From contig CAMYJJ010000046.1 of assembly GCA_947258735.1 (NCBI GenBank), positions 1 to 15,130 on the forward strand: a DNA stretch of 15,130 bases, given 5' to 3'. Shown here piece after piece: positions 6,894-13,935 of this stretch. The notes beneath the pieces are model-generated. The model was given only the letters and a program-made list of their open reading frames with translations. It searched no databases and was not told the origin of the DNA. How positions within the stretch are numbered: the stretch's first letter is position 1; the number at the start of each line of letters is the position of its first letter. The DNA is from Thermodesulfovibrionia bacterium (lineage in GTDB: Bacteria > Nitrospirota > Thermodesulfovibrionia > UBA6902). A program made the position numbers and the translations under genes.

Positions 6894-9564
6894 TCATCCC
6901 ACAGCATTTTTTATATTTCTTGCCGCTACCGCAAATGCAGGGATCGTTTCTTCCAATCTTTTTATCTTTGATAACCGTTTGAGGTTTTGCGCTTTCTGTG
7001 CCACTGCCCCTGCCTAATGTCATCCTCGATGGCCTGGGAACAAATTTTTCCTTTACTTCCTGTTCCCTTGCGATCTGTATCTTCATCAATCGTGATACCG
7101 CCTCTGATGCTACCCGGCCGCCAAGGTCTGCAAACATATCAAATGCTTCTTTTTTATACTCTACCAGGGGGTCCCGCTGTCCATACCCCCGCAGGCCTAC
7201 TCCCTCTTTCAGGTGGTCCATGCTCAACAGGTGGTCTTTCCACTGGGTGTCCACTACCTGCAGCAGGACCATTTTTTCCAGATATCTGAATGTCTCAGAT
7301 CCGATCTCCAGCTCCTTGCTTTCATAGGCCTTCATAAATGCTTCAATGAGACCCTTGCGGAGCTCTTCAAAGGTCATCACATCCAGCGACGGAGATATAA
7401 GGAACTGTCCGTACAGGGCATCACCAAGGGCTTTCAGGTCCCACTCTTCAGCATGTTTGTCTTCAGGACAGTAGATACCAAGGATTTCATCAAGGGACTC
7501 TTCAGCCATTTCAATGATCCTCTCTTTCAGACTATCTGCAGTCAGTATCTCCCTGCGAAATGAATAAATCTCTGTCCGCTGTTTATTGTTAACATCATCA
7601 TATTCCAGCAGATGTTTTCTTATATCAAAGTTGTGGGCCTCGACCCTTTTCTGTGAGGTCTCAATGGCCTTTGATACCCACTTGTGTTCAATAGGCTGGT
7701 CTTCTTCCATTCCCAGTTTCCCCATCATGCCTGATATACGGTCTGAACCGAATATCCTCATCAGATCATCCTCAAGTGAAAGATAAAATCTTGAAGACCC
7801 CGCATCTCCCTGACGTCCTGAACGGCCCCTGAGCTGATTGTCAATTCGCCGGGACTCATGTCGTTCCGTACCCAGGATATGAAGCCCGCCGGCTTCGATC
7901 ACTTTTTCCCTGTCCTCTTCGCAGAGCTTCTGTGCTTTTTCAAAGGTCCTGTTATATTCTTCCTCTGTAAAATCCTTTTTATCTCCGAGCATGTCCTTGG
8001 CCAGACCCTCCGGGTTTCCACCCAGCACAATATCAGTCCCTCTTCCTGCCATATTGGTCGCGATGGTCACTGCCCCGCTCCTGCCCGCCTGTGACACGAT
8101 CTCTGCTTCATTTTCATGATATTTTGCGTTCAAAACCGAGTGGGGTACTTTCTTCTTTTTAAGCATAGATGAAAGTATCTCTGAGGTTTCTATTGCGATT
8201 GTTCCAACAAGAGCCGGCTGCCCCCTTTTTTGACAGTCTGCAATCTCATCAGCTACTGCATGAAACTTTGCTTTGACTGTTTTGTAAATGACATCGGCAT
8301 TGTCCTTTCTGATCATCGGCTGGTTGGTTGGAATAACAGCTACATCCAGATCATAGATCTTTGCAAACTCCTCTGCCTCTGTATCAGCAGTACCGGTCAT
8401 TCCGGCCAGCTTGTTGTACATCCTGAAATAGTTCTGAAACGTAATGGTCGCAAGGGTCTGGTTCTCACTGGCAATCTTTACGCCCTCTTTTGCCTCGATA
8501 GCCTGGTGCAGCCCGTCAGACCAGCGTCTGCCCGGCATAAGACGGCCAGTAAATTCGTCAACAATTATTACTTCATTGTCTTTAACAATATAATCCACAT
8601 CCCTCTTAAAAAGAGAATGTGCCCGCAATCCCTGGTTGACATGATGGACCAGCTCCATGTTGGAAGGGTCATAGAGATTGTCCAGGCTAAGCAGGTTCTC
8701 GACTTTAACATTACCATCGTCAGTAAGGATGGCATTTTTGGCTTTTTCATCAATAGTATAGTCAGTATCTTTCTTGAGCCGTGGTATGATTTTATTTATG
8801 ACGTAATATTTATCAGTTGATTCTTCAGATGGGCCAGAGATAATCAAAGGGGTCCTGGCTTCATCAATCAATATGCTGTCTACCTCATCAACGATTGCAT
8901 AGTTCAGTTCCCTCTGCACATAGTCATTGATGTGATACTTCATGTTGTCTCTCAAATAGTCAAACCCGAACTCATTGTTTGTACCATAAGTAATATCAGC
9001 GTTATAGGCCTCCTGTCTCTCAACAGGCCTTAAATACTTCAGCCTTCGCTCATCAGAATGATGCGTTGGATCAAACATAAATGAGCTGTCATGCTGGTTA
9101 ATCCCGATCGAAAGTCCAAGGAAGTGATATAACGGCCCCATCCACTGTGCGTCCCTTTTTGCAAGATAATCATTGACCGTAATAACATGTACTCCCCTGC
9201 CGTCAATTGCGTTCAGATAGACCGACAACGTACCTACAAGGGTTTTCCCTTCACCGGTCTTCATTTCTGCGATTTTCCCGGTGTGAAGAATTATCCCGCC
9301 TATCAGCTGCACATCAAAGTGCCTCATATGCAGGACTCGCCATGATGCTTCCCGTACGACCGCAAATGCCTCAGGCAGTATATCATCAAGGGTTTCACCC
9401 TCTTCAAGCCTCTTGCGAAACTCATCGGTTTTGGCCTTCAGATTATCATCATCCAGGCCTTTAACCTCTTCCTCAAGAGAGTTAATCTTCTCGACAACCG
9501 TCCATAACTTCTTGATCTCTCGCTCGTTTTTTGTGCCGATAATTTTAGTTAATATTCCAAACAT
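6886..9564 (-). CDS. secA: Preprotein translocase ATPase SecA
   Basis: 892 residues, the normal length for SecA. It drives export of unfolded preproteins through SecYEG at the inner membrane. Visible signatures are Walker A MKTGEGKT at 101-108 and the DEAD-like DEVD at 226-229, followed by [16 protein letters not shown]. Also present are the second nucleotide-binding-fold motif [28 protein letters not shown], and the C-terminal SEC-C zinc motif C-x-C-x8-C-C ([14 protein letters not shown]), which typically binds zinc and SecB. The start [10 protein letters not shown] fits the family N-terminus, although no clear Shine-Dalgarno sequence precedes it. It is the first gene of a minus-strand group with the GGDEF gene that overlaps its stop. 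No unusual residues were noticed. Confidence 0.98.
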   Translation of the reverse strand: MFGILTKIIGTKNEREIKKLWTVVEKINSLEEEVKGLDDDNLKAKTDEFRKRLEEGETLDDILPEAFAVVREASWRVLHMRHFDVQLIGGIILHTGKIAEMKTGEGKTLVGTLSVYLNAIDGRGVHVITVNDYLAKRDAQWMGPLYHFLGLSIGINQHDSSFMFDPTHHSDERRLKYLRPVERQEAYNADITYGTNNEFGFDYLRDNMKYHINDYVQRELNYAIVDEVDSILIDEARTPLIISGPSEESTDKYYVINKIIPRLKKDTDYTIDEKAKNAILTDDGNVKVENLLSLDNLYDPSNMELVHHVNQGLRAHSLFKRDVDYIVKDNEVIIVDEFTGRLMPGRRWSDGLHQAIEAKEGVKIASENQTLATITFQNYFRMYNKLAGMTGTADTEAEEFAKIYDLDVAVIPTNQPMIRKDNADVIYKTVKAKFHAVADEIADCQKRGQPALVGTIAIETSEILSSMLKKKKVPHSVLNAKYHENEAEIVSQAGRSGAVTIATNMAGRGTDIVLGGNPEGLAKDMLGDKKDFTEEEYNRTFEKAQKLCEEDREKVIEAGGLHILGTERHESRRIDNQLRGRSGRQGDAGSSRFYLSLEDDLMRIFGSDRISGMMGKLGMEEDQPIEHKWVSKAIETSQKRVEAHNFDIRKHLLEYDDVNNKQRTEIYSFRREILTADSLKERIIEMAEESLDEILGIYCPEDKHAEEWDLKALGDALYGQFLISPSLDVMTFEELRKGLIEAFMKAYESKELEIGSETFRYLEKMVLLQVVDTQWKDHLLSMDHLKEGVGLRGYGQRDPLVEYKKEAFDMFADLGGRVASEAVSRLMKIQIAREQEVKEKFVPRPSRMTLGRGSGTESAKPQTVIKDKKIGRNDPCICGSGKKYKKCCGMNG

Positions 9565-9687
9565 GGAGTTATTATAACAAAATCAATTGTATTAACATAT
9601 ATGTTACATAGAAGCTCTTTTTAAGTTCTTTTCTCAAAAGCAATTGTAATGACCCCCCATACCTGACTTCGTAAAAGGCACCCTATG

Positions 9688-9802
9688 TAATGTCAAATTT
9701 CAAAATCTAAATGTCAAAAAAACAGACTGGTCTAAAATATTCCTTTTTAACATTCAGTCATTTAATCATTCAATTGGCATTTGAGCTTTGACATTAGACA
9801 TT
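9688..9802. repeat. Inverted-repeat element of AATGTCAAA words
   Basis: The left arm 9688-9718 repeats the words AATGTCAAA, TTTCAAA and AATGTCAAA. The right arm (about 9747-9802) carries the complementary words TTTGACATT, TTTAACATT and GACATT. The arms face each other imperfectly across an AT-rich centre. The layout is the same as in the elements at 5339, 9958 and 10589, but the word differs. Confidence 0.5.
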
Positions 9803-9810
9803 CTGTAAAG

Positions 9811-9827
9811 AGAACAGGGGCTGTTCT
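9811..9827. promoter_or_regulatory. 17-bp inverted repeat touching the tRNA promoter -35
   Basis: AGAACAG-GGG-CTGTTCT is a perfect 7-bp inverted repeat with a 3-base centre, and its last base is the first base of the -35 box. It could be an operator. The spacing does not match the common LexA sites, so no regulator is proposed. Confidence 0.3.
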
Positions 9828-9855
9828 TGAATTAAAACATACAGTCTTATACAAT
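9827..9855 (+). promoter_or_regulatory. Sigma-70-type promoter of tRNA-Gly
   Basis: TTGAAT (9827-9832) and TACAAT (9850-9855) are separated by exactly 17 bases. They match the -35 and -10 consensus at 4 of 6 and 5 of 6 positions. The predicted start at about 9862 would give a tRNA leader of about ten bases. Confidence 0.7.
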
Positions 9856-9871
9856 AATTCATTCTTAAGGT

Positions 9872-9946
9872 GCGGGCGTAACTCAGTGGTAGAGTTTCAG
9901 CTTCCCAAGCTGAGGGTCGCGGGTTCAAATCCCGTCGCCCGCTCCA
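9872..9946 (+). tRNA. tRNA-Gly (anticodon CCC)
   Basis: A complete 75-base cloverleaf. The acceptor GCGGGCG pairs with CGCCCGC. The D arm is ACTC/GAGT. The anticodon stem TCAGC/GCTGA encloses the loop TTCCCAA, giving anticodon CCC, which reads GGG. The variable loop is GGGTC, and the T arm GCGGG/CCCGT has a TTCAAAT loop and a final G-T pair. The discriminator is T and the CCA end is encoded. A promoter lies 17 bases upstream. Confidence 0.97.
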
Positions 9947-9957
9947 TTTAAAGACCG

Positions 9958-10054
9958 AATTAAGAGCAAAGAACACAGAACAAAGACATGAATAATAATA
10001 ACGTTGCCCCCTTAGGGAATCATCTTTGTTCTTTACTCTTGGTTCTTTATTCTT
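9958..10054. repeat. Inverted-repeat element of AGAACAAAG words
   Basis: The left arm 9958-9990 (AAGAGCAAAGAAC, CAGAACAAAGA) faces the right arm 10021-10054 (TCTTTGTTCTTTACTC, GGTTCTTTATTCTT) across a 30-base centre. GAACAAAGA pairs with TCTTTGTTC. Other pairings are imperfect. It sits between the tRNA and cobO, both on the plus strand. Confidence 0.6.
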
Positions 10055-10060
10055 ATAATT

Positions 10061-10588
10061 ATGGCTAAAGGACTGATCCACATATACACCGGCGAAGGCA
10101 AGGGCAAGACAACCGCCTCGTTCGGGCTGGCAAAGAGGGCAGCCGGTCATGGTAAACGGGTGCTTGTGTTTCAGTTTCTGAAAAGCGGAATCAAAAATTC
10201 AGGCGAGATACATTCCGCCAAAGAGCTTGGCATCAGGGTCATTAAGTTCAGAAATCAGACTACCCCTCTGTTTGATCCAACGGTCAAGACCTCTGATCTG
10301 AAAACAGCCATACATAAGGCAGTGAGCAGGACGGCAAAAGAACTGAAAAGCAACGAATATGATCTGGTCATACTTGATGAGTTTAACACGGTCCTTGACT
10401 GCGGTTATGCCTCGATGAAGGATGTGGAACATATTCTCGATGCAAAACCGGAAACGGTTGAGCTTGTCTTCAGCGGCAGGGGTGCGCCAGAGGAATTAAT
10501 AGAAATCGCCGATTATGTCACCGAGATGAAAATGATAAAGCATCCCTTTGAAAACGGGGTAAAGGCAAGGAAGGGGATTGAGTTTTAA
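10061..10588 (+). CDS. cobO: Cob(I)yrinic acid a,c-diamide adenosyltransferase (CobO/BtuR family)
   Basis: 175 residues, typical for the CobA/CobO/BtuR family. This cytoplasmic enzyme transfers the adenosyl group of ATP to Co(I) corrinoid in adenosylcobalamin synthesis or salvage. The P-loop GEGKGKTT lies at residues 11-18, directly after the first strand GLIHIYT. Other signatures are VLVFQFLKSG, EYDLVILDEFNTVLDCG and the C-terminal HPFENGVKARKGIEF. The start ATG at 10061 leaves only seven residues before the P-loop strand, as is normal for the family. No Shine-Dalgarno sequence is visible (TTATAATT precedes the ATG). No other cobalamin genes are adjacent, so this may be a stand-alone salvage copy. 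It converges on the phosphatidyltransferase gene across an inverted-repeat element. Confidence 0.93.
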   Translation: MAKGLIHIYTGEGKGKTTASFGLAKRAAGHGKRVLVFQFLKSGIKNSGEIHSAKELGIRVIKFRNQTTPLFDPTVKTSDLKTAIHKAVSRTAKELKSNEYDLVILDEFNTVLDCGYASMKDVEHILDAKPETVELVFSGRGAPEELIEIADYVTEMKMIKHPFENGVKARKGIEF

Positions 10589-10680
10589 GGGACAAAGTTC
10601 CTGAGGCACACAGGCACAAAGTGAATATATATAGATATATTTCTTTCGCTTTGTGCCTTTGCCCCTTTGTGCCTTTGAAC
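10589..10680. repeat. Inverted-repeat element of GGCACAAAG words between convergent genes
   Basis: AGGCACAAAGTGAA (10612-10625) pairs with TTCGCTTTGTGCCT (10645-10658) through 14 positions with one G-U pair, around an AT-rich loop of 19 bases. Further GGCACA and TTTGTGCC words extend both arms. It uses the same word as the element at 5339. It lies between two converging genes, so it may end both transcripts, but there is no clear T-run. Confidence 0.68.
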
Positions 10681-10688
10681 CTCTCCGT

Positions 10689-11258
10689 TCACTCCATCTG
10701 CTTCTTCACATAATATACCCTCTGAATTACCGTGAAATGCGTAAGCACAAACAAAACAAGCATGAACGGAAACACCAGCCCTGTCAAAGCAGCAAGCGAC
10801 ATAAACACTATCCGCTCAGGTCTTTCCATGAGTCCTGTCTTGCATTCCCTGCCCAGTCCTTCTGCCCTGGCCCTGGTATAGCTTATGATCAGCGCTCCAA
10901 CCATGGTGCCGATACTCAACAGGGCTCCTGCGATCGATCCGGTCTTTATAAAATACCATGCAAACCCGGTAAGCAAAAAGGAATCGGAATAGCGGTCAAT
11001 CACTGAATCAAGAAAAGCTCCATACTCGGTAACCTTGTCATACATTCTGGCGGATATGCCGTCAAACATATCAAACAGTGAACCAAGTACAATCAGAATC
11101 CCGCCGAGAAACAGATTCTGCGTAAGCACTATTGAAGCAATTATTGTTACGAGTAATCCTGCAAGCGTGATTGTATTGGGTGATATTTCAACCACTCTTG
11201 CCAGTGACGTGAGATGTTTCTCGAAGTACCTGCCGATATACGCAAAGAATGTTTTCAT
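10689..11258 (-). CDS. CDP-alcohol phosphatidyltransferase family protein
   Basis: 189 residues, an integral membrane enzyme that transfers a phosphatidyl group from CDP-diacylglycerol to an alcohol. The family motif D-x2-D-G-x2-A-R-x8-G-x3-D-x3-D is complete: D63, D66, G67, A70, R71, G80, D84, D88. Several hydrophobic segments are visible at about 30-60, 95-125 and 150-178. The N-terminus ends its first helix with SPNTITLAGL, typical of the family. The acceptor alcohol (glycerol phosphate, inositol phosphate, serine) cannot be decided. GGAG sits 11 bases before the ATG. The downstream neighbour converges, and the upstream gene (rfaE2) is divergent. Confidence 0.9.
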   Translation of the reverse strand: MKTFFAYIGRYFEKHLTSLARVVEISPNTITLAGLLVTIIASIVLTQNLFLGGILIVLGSLFDMFDGISARMYDKVTEYGAFLDSVIDRYSDSFLLTGFAWYFIKTGSIAGALLSIGTMVGALIISYTRARAEGLGRECKTGLMERPERIVFMSLAALTGLVFPFMLVLFVLTHFTVIQRVYYVKKQME

Positions 11259-11306
11259 CTGTTATTTTTCTCCGTCCTTACTACTGTTCCTTAAAGCGCT
11301 TTGTCT

Positions 11307-11341
11307 TCTTGTCATTCCGGCATTCCTTAAGCCGGAATCCA
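11307..11341. repeat. Dispersed hairpin, ATTCCGGC/GCCGGAAT
   Basis: Perfect 8-bp stem ATTCCGGC (11314-11321) and GCCGGAAT (11331-11338) with a 9-base loop. It is flanked by TTGTC on the left and CCA on the right, the same outer bases as the hairpin units in the two MITE-like elements (in inverse order GGATTCC...GGAATGAC). It is probably a diverged solo copy of that unit. Confidence 0.55.
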
Positions 11342-11448
11342 TTTTTTTGTTATTTATATGCGAAATCCATATATAAGTCAAGGTTGATTGAAATGCTAGT
11401 TAAACTTATGTTGTGAAACCTCCACATACAAGGAGGTGATTTAATAAT

Positions 11449-11502
11449 ATGATTAATGCTCAATTATATCCCCCATTAGGAAAGCGGCGCCACGGGGAAT
11501 AA
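11449..11502 (+). CDS. Possible 17-codon leader-type ORF
   Basis: The ATG at 11449 follows AAGGAGGTGAT (11430-11440) at 8 bases, an essentially perfect anti-16S complement and the best Shine-Dalgarno sequence in the window. The product would be MINAQLYPPLGKRRHGE, then TAA. The same Shine-Dalgarno bases GGAGGT (11432-11437) can pair with ACCTCC (11418-11423) in a hairpin with an 8-base loop. The sequence after the ATG partly resembles C-rich dispersed repeats, so this may be chance. It ends 107 bases before rfaE2. Confidence 0.25.
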   Translation: MINAQLYPPLGKRRHGE

Positions 11503-11518
11503 AGATTCACCAATTATT

Positions 11519-11556
11519 AAATCCCCCTTAATCTCCCTTTTTTTAAAGGGGGAAAT
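11519..11556. repeat. C-rich/G-rich dispersed repeat hairpin
   Basis: AAATCCCCCTTAATCTCCC is followed by TTT, a short T loop and AAAGGGGGAAAT. The stem 11532-11540 with 11545-11553 is 9 bp with one G-T pair. It resembles the widespread 'AATCCCCCTTAATCCCCC...AAAGGGGGA' repeat type. It is followed by few T residues, so I do not call it a terminator. Confidence 0.5.
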
Positions 11557-11609
11557 ATCTAATAACAACTTGCTTTTCTCTTTACCTGCCATTAATATTT
11601 ATTATCACC

Positions 11610-12074
11610 ATGTTGAATAAAATTATTTTGGACAGGGCTGAACTTAAAGATATCGCTGCTGCATTACAAAAGCAGGGCAAAAAAGTCGTATTTACAAACG
11701 GGTGCTTTGATCTCATTCATGCCGGCCATGTCCGTTATTTGAGAGAAGCAAAAAATTCAGGTGATGTACTTGTGATCGGTCTTAATGCAGACTGTTCTGT
11801 CTCCGCCATAAAACCGGGCCGTCCTGTAACTCCCGAACATGAAAGGGCGGAAGTGCTTGCCTCACTTGAGATGGTTGATTATGTGATCCTCTTTAGTGAA
11901 GATACTCCTTATGAACTGATAAAAGAAATCAGGCCTGATATTCTTGTGAAAGGCGCGGACTGGAAGGTTGATGATATCGTCGGAAGAGACCTTGTCAGGG
12001 AAGTACGCACCATCCCCTTTGTTGATGGGATATCAACCAGCAATATTATCAAAAAGATTCAGGCAATCAAATAA
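11610..12074 (+). CDS. rfaE2: D-glycero-beta-D-manno-heptose 1-phosphate adenylyltransferase
   Basis: 154 residues, corresponding to the C-terminal nucleotidyltransferase domain of bifunctional HldE (RfaE domain II) as a stand-alone protein. It uses ATP to convert heptose 1-phosphate to ADP-heptose for the lipopolysaccharide inner core. Signatures are VVFTNGCFDLIHAGH, with the catalytic HxGH at 37-40, then GDVLVIGLNAD, RAEVLASLEMVDYVILF, DILVKGADW and the closing ISTSNIIKKI. All match the family. The ATG at 11610 has no visible Shine-Dalgarno sequence, but no other start fits. No kinase-domain gene (hldE domain I) or other heptose genes are adjacent. It implies a Gram-negative envelope. It converges on the lipoprotein gene; only a small hairpin TCCAG-TCGC-CTGGA (12081-12094) lies between them. 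Confidence 0.95.
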   Translation: MLNKIILDRAELKDIAAALQKQGKKVVFTNGCFDLIHAGHVRYLREAKNSGDVLVIGLNADCSVSAIKPGRPVTPEHERAEVLASLEMVDYVILFSEDTPYELIKEIRPDILVKGADWKVDDIVGRDLVREVRTIPFVDGISTSNIIKKIQAIK

Positions 12075-12106
12075 GCTTTATCCAGTCGCCTGGAGATGTT
12101 TCAGCA

Positions 12107-12544
12107 TCAGTACCCTGCACTCGGCGGCTTGCGCTCTGTAATATAGTATTTCAGCTGTACTCTGGCATCAGCTTCATTCAGATTTGACCAGATCATGCAG
12201 AAATGCTCCTGGTCCTTGGAATAAAAATCCATTTCATTGCACACCAGTTCACCGGTATACGACGTTACCCTGTTCTTCTTGATCGCATACTTACGGCCTT
12301 CTTCAGCATGATAATGAATATTAAAATCTACACTATTGGATGCGTTAAATGAATAATGCATGACCTGGTTTGGATAGAGCTCGATGCATTCTTCAAAAGA
12401 CTGTCCCTGGGCTATATAGGCTGTTTCCGTTATTTCTTCGACTCCGGGAGGTAATTGAGTGTCTTTCTTGACTCCCGTTGTATTACATGCTACAGCAATA
12501 ATCAATGAGAAAATAATCAACCCTGTAATACTGGCAACTTTCAT
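12107..12544 (-). CDS. Small putative lipoprotein with FNIHYH motif
   Basis: 145 residues from the ATG at 12542-12544, which has a strong AGGAG (12551-12555) six bases upstream. The frame extends 11 residues further to 12577, but that start lacks a ribosome site. Residues 1-20 form a lipoprotein signal (MKVASITGLIIFSLIIAVAC) with C20 as the probable lipidated cysteine, although the lipobox AVAC is not ideal. The mature part has C53, C102 and C116 and the segments ECIELYPNQVMHYSFNAS, VDFNIHYH and FCMIWSN. This pattern recalls GOLD/p24-like beta-sandwich domains. I cannot name a family with certainty, and the function is unknown. It is probably anchored in the envelope. It has its own ribosome site, and a terminator separates it from the binding-protein gene upstream. 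Confidence 0.8.
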   Translation of the reverse strand: MKVASITGLIIFSLIIAVACNTTGVKKDTQLPPGVEEITETAYIAQGQSFEECIELYPNQVMHYSFNASNSVDFNIHYHAEEGRKYAIKKNRVTSYTGELVCNEMDFYSKDQEHFCMIWSNLNEADARVQLKYYITERKPPSAGY

Positions 12545-12798
12545 ATTTATCTCCTTTTTTAAGTGAAGGTTATGCATCTCATGCCTGCTTGCTTATCATA
12601 CTTATGTCTTAATATAATTATGCGTCTATTAACATATATTACATCAATTTCAACAATTATACATGCTTCTATATCAGCACAGCGCACCTTCAAATTGACC
12701 ATATATCATAAGGATCTAGACGAGCAGAAAATATCTGATTGTCTGGAGCCTTATAAATTATGTATACCCAGTAATTCCAACATTACAACATGAGAAAC
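12545..12798. other. AT-rich spacer upstream of the lipoprotein gene
   Basis: 254 bases between the lipoprotein start and the terminator of the binding-protein gene. It is very AT-rich (ATATATTACATC, TTAATATAATTATG) and presumably holds the lipoprotein promoter on the minus strand. I could not choose one pair of hexamers with good spacing. A plus-strand GTG frame runs through it from 12563, but it has no ribosome site and is not called. Confidence 0.4.
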
Positions 12799-12830
12799 AA
12801 AAATGGGGATACCACTATGTGGTATCCCCA
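12799..12830 (-). terminator. Intrinsic terminator of the binding-protein gene
   Basis: Perfect 12-bp stem TGGGGATACCAC (12804-12815) and GTGGTATCCCCA (12819-12830) with a 3-base loop. On the minus strand it is followed directly by five U (A-run 12799-12803). It lies 15 bases after the stop codon of the binding-protein gene. Confidence 0.93.
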
Positions 12831-12845
12831 GGAGAACTTATTTAC

Positions 12846-13748
12846 TTAGTTAGGCCAGACAAACTGGTTCCTGTTACCGAAGATATCTTTCGGCAGCCTT
12901 GGTCTGGAATTGACCGGCAATGGGGCGATTCCATCCGGACCGAACCATTTAAGATAGATCTTCTCATATGTTCCGTTTGCCATCATGTCCTGAAGTGCAA
13001 AGCTTGCGGTATCTCTCCATTTGCTGTCATTGGGCGGTGTGCCGATGCCGTAGAGACCGGGGCTGAATATCGGTCCTACCGGCTCATAATCAACACCTTC
13101 TTTGCCTGCAACTCCTGCAATAATAGGAGTGTCCTGGATGTACGCATCAACCTTGCCCTGCTTTAATGCAAGAAAGCACTCTGCGTTTGACTGGAATGCC
13201 TTGATGGTGAACTTTTTGTCGCATCCCATTTCCTTGAGATACTCCTGACCTGCGATATAAGCGTTTGACCCCTGAGTAACAGCCATGACCTTGCCGCATA
13301 TATCCATAGGTTCCTTAAATTTTCCTTTTTTGGCATAGAATATCTTGCCAGTCCAGAGATAAGGAGGCTCAGCATAATCAACCTGCTCATCACGGCTTCT
13401 TGTGTGGCTCATGCTTCTGATCGTAAGATCAATTCTCCTGTTGGCAAGAAAGGCGATCCTTGTTTTATTGTTAACAACAACGCCTTCCATCTTGAGCTCT
13501 TTACCCATGATCTTGCCGATCTGCTCAACCATTGCCTTGGCAATGTCGATATCAAAGCCCTTCAACTCCCCGTCTGAGGGATCGATCATGCTAAGAGGCG
13601 GAACATCTGTACCATGCCCTATCCTGACCACCCCGCTCTTCTTAACAGAATCATAGGCTGACCCTGCGGCAATGGCAGATACGCCCATCCCGATCATCAT
13701 TGTCATTGCAACTATCAGTACGACTACTGCATAAAAACCCTTTTTCAT
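12846..13748 (-). CDS. Amino-acid-type ABC transporter periplasmic binding protein (SBP_bac_3)
   Basis: 300 residues from the ATG at 13746-13748, preceded by AAGGAGAAGT (13753-13762), an excellent ribosome site. An in-frame ATG at 13790 would add 14 residues before the signal peptide and is rejected. Residues 1-28 are a Sec signal peptide: MKKGF, a hydrophobic core, then SAIAA. The mature protein shows the family-3 solute-binding fold: GVVRIGHGTDVPPLSM, LKGFDIDIAKAM, NRRIDLTIRSMSHTRSRDEQVDYAEPPYL, VMAVTQGSNA and GKVDAYIQDTP. It should bind a polar amino acid or related small acid in the periplasm; the ligand cannot be fixed. No permease or ATPase gene is visible on the 3' side, where a strong terminator follows. 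A sigma-54 promoter lies 82 bases before the start codon, with a sigma-54 activator gene upstream. Confidence 0.93.
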   Translation of the reverse strand: MKKGFYAVVVLIVAMTMMIGMGVSAIAAGSAYDSVKKSGVVRIGHGTDVPPLSMIDPSDGELKGFDIDIAKAMVEQIGKIMGKELKMEGVVVNNKTRIAFLANRRIDLTIRSMSHTRSRDEQVDYAEPPYLWTGKIFYAKKGKFKEPMDICGKVMAVTQGSNAYIAGQEYLKEMGCDKKFTIKAFQSNAECFLALKQGKVDAYIQDTPIIAGVAGKEGVDYEPVGPIFSPGLYGIGTPPNDSKWRDTASFALQDMMANGTYEKIYLKWFGPDGIAPLPVNSRPRLPKDIFGNRNQFVWPN

Positions 13749-13829
13749 GCTTACTTCTCCTTTCTTAATTGTGTTGATTTCCAGGCTCAAAAGCCCAGTT
13801 GATTACTTTTAAAACGTAATATTGGAATT

Positions 13830-13845
13830 AGCAATGTTTATGCCA
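13830..13845 (-). promoter_or_regulatory. Sigma-54 (-24/-12) promoter of the binding-protein gene
   Basis: On the minus strand this reads TGGCATAAACATTGCT. It fits the RpoN consensus TGGCAC-N5-TTGC[AT], with the invariant GG and GC elements at exact spacing and only C6 and G7 deviating. Transcription would start near 13819, giving a leader of about 70 bases before the ATG at 13748. The gene just upstream encodes an RpoN activator. Confidence 0.85.
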
Positions 13846-13896
13846 TTTGCAGAAACATTTAGAAATATACAGTTAGAAAATTGAGAGCACCATGAA

Positions 13897-13935
13897 TTGT
13901 TCAGATATTAAACAGAGTGCATGATTTATGAACAA
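13897..13935. promoter_or_regulatory. Possible activator-binding inverted repeat
   Basis: TTGTTCA (13897-13903) and TGAACAA (13929-13935) form a perfect 7-bp inverted repeat separated by 25 bases. They lie about 80-115 bases upstream of the predicted sigma-54 start, the usual distance of enhancer sites. The repeat is AT-rich and could be chance. Confidence 0.3.

Larger units (their letters stand above)
9565..9871. other. Divergent intergenic region between secA and tRNA-Gly
   Basis: This gap of about 300 bases contains an inverted-repeat element (9688-9802), a 17-bp inverted repeat (9811-9827) and the tRNA promoter (9827-9855). On the minus strand a TATAAT-like word lies only about six bases before the secA ATG. 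It lacks a good -35 and would give an almost leaderless transcript, so I do not call it. No gene is seen. Confidence 0.5.
11259..11609. other. Intergenic region with two dispersed hairpin repeats
   Basis: The 351 bases between the divergent phosphatidyltransferase and rfaE2 genes contain a hairpin at 11307-11341, a possible tiny ORF at 11449-11502 and a CCCTTT/AAAGGG hairpin near 11520-11556. No convincing promoter was found for rfaE2, although the region is AT-rich just before its ATG. Confidence 0.5.

Noticed and set aside
8230..8820. 196-codon plus-strand frame inside secA
   Set aside because: It is antisense to a conserved part of secA; the secA protein explains the sequence fully.
9794..10150. 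Minus-strand frame of 118 codons across the tRNA, containing GRRDLNPRPSAWEA
   Set aside because: This is the well-known spurious product of reading a tRNA gene on the opposite strand, and it also covers the cobO start and a repeat.
12545..12577. Longer start of the lipoprotein at 12577
   Set aside because: It has no Shine-Dalgarno sequence, whereas the ATG at 12544 has AGGAG six bases upstream and begins a clean lipoprotein signal.
12563..12793. Plus-strand GTG frame of 76 codons
   Set aside because: No ribosome site, AT-driven composition and no recognisable protein character. It overlaps the likely lipoprotein promoter region and start.
13749..13790. Longer start of the binding protein at 13790
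   Set aside because: It would put 14 polar residues before the signal peptide, while the ATG at 13748 has a strong AAGGAG at the right distance.
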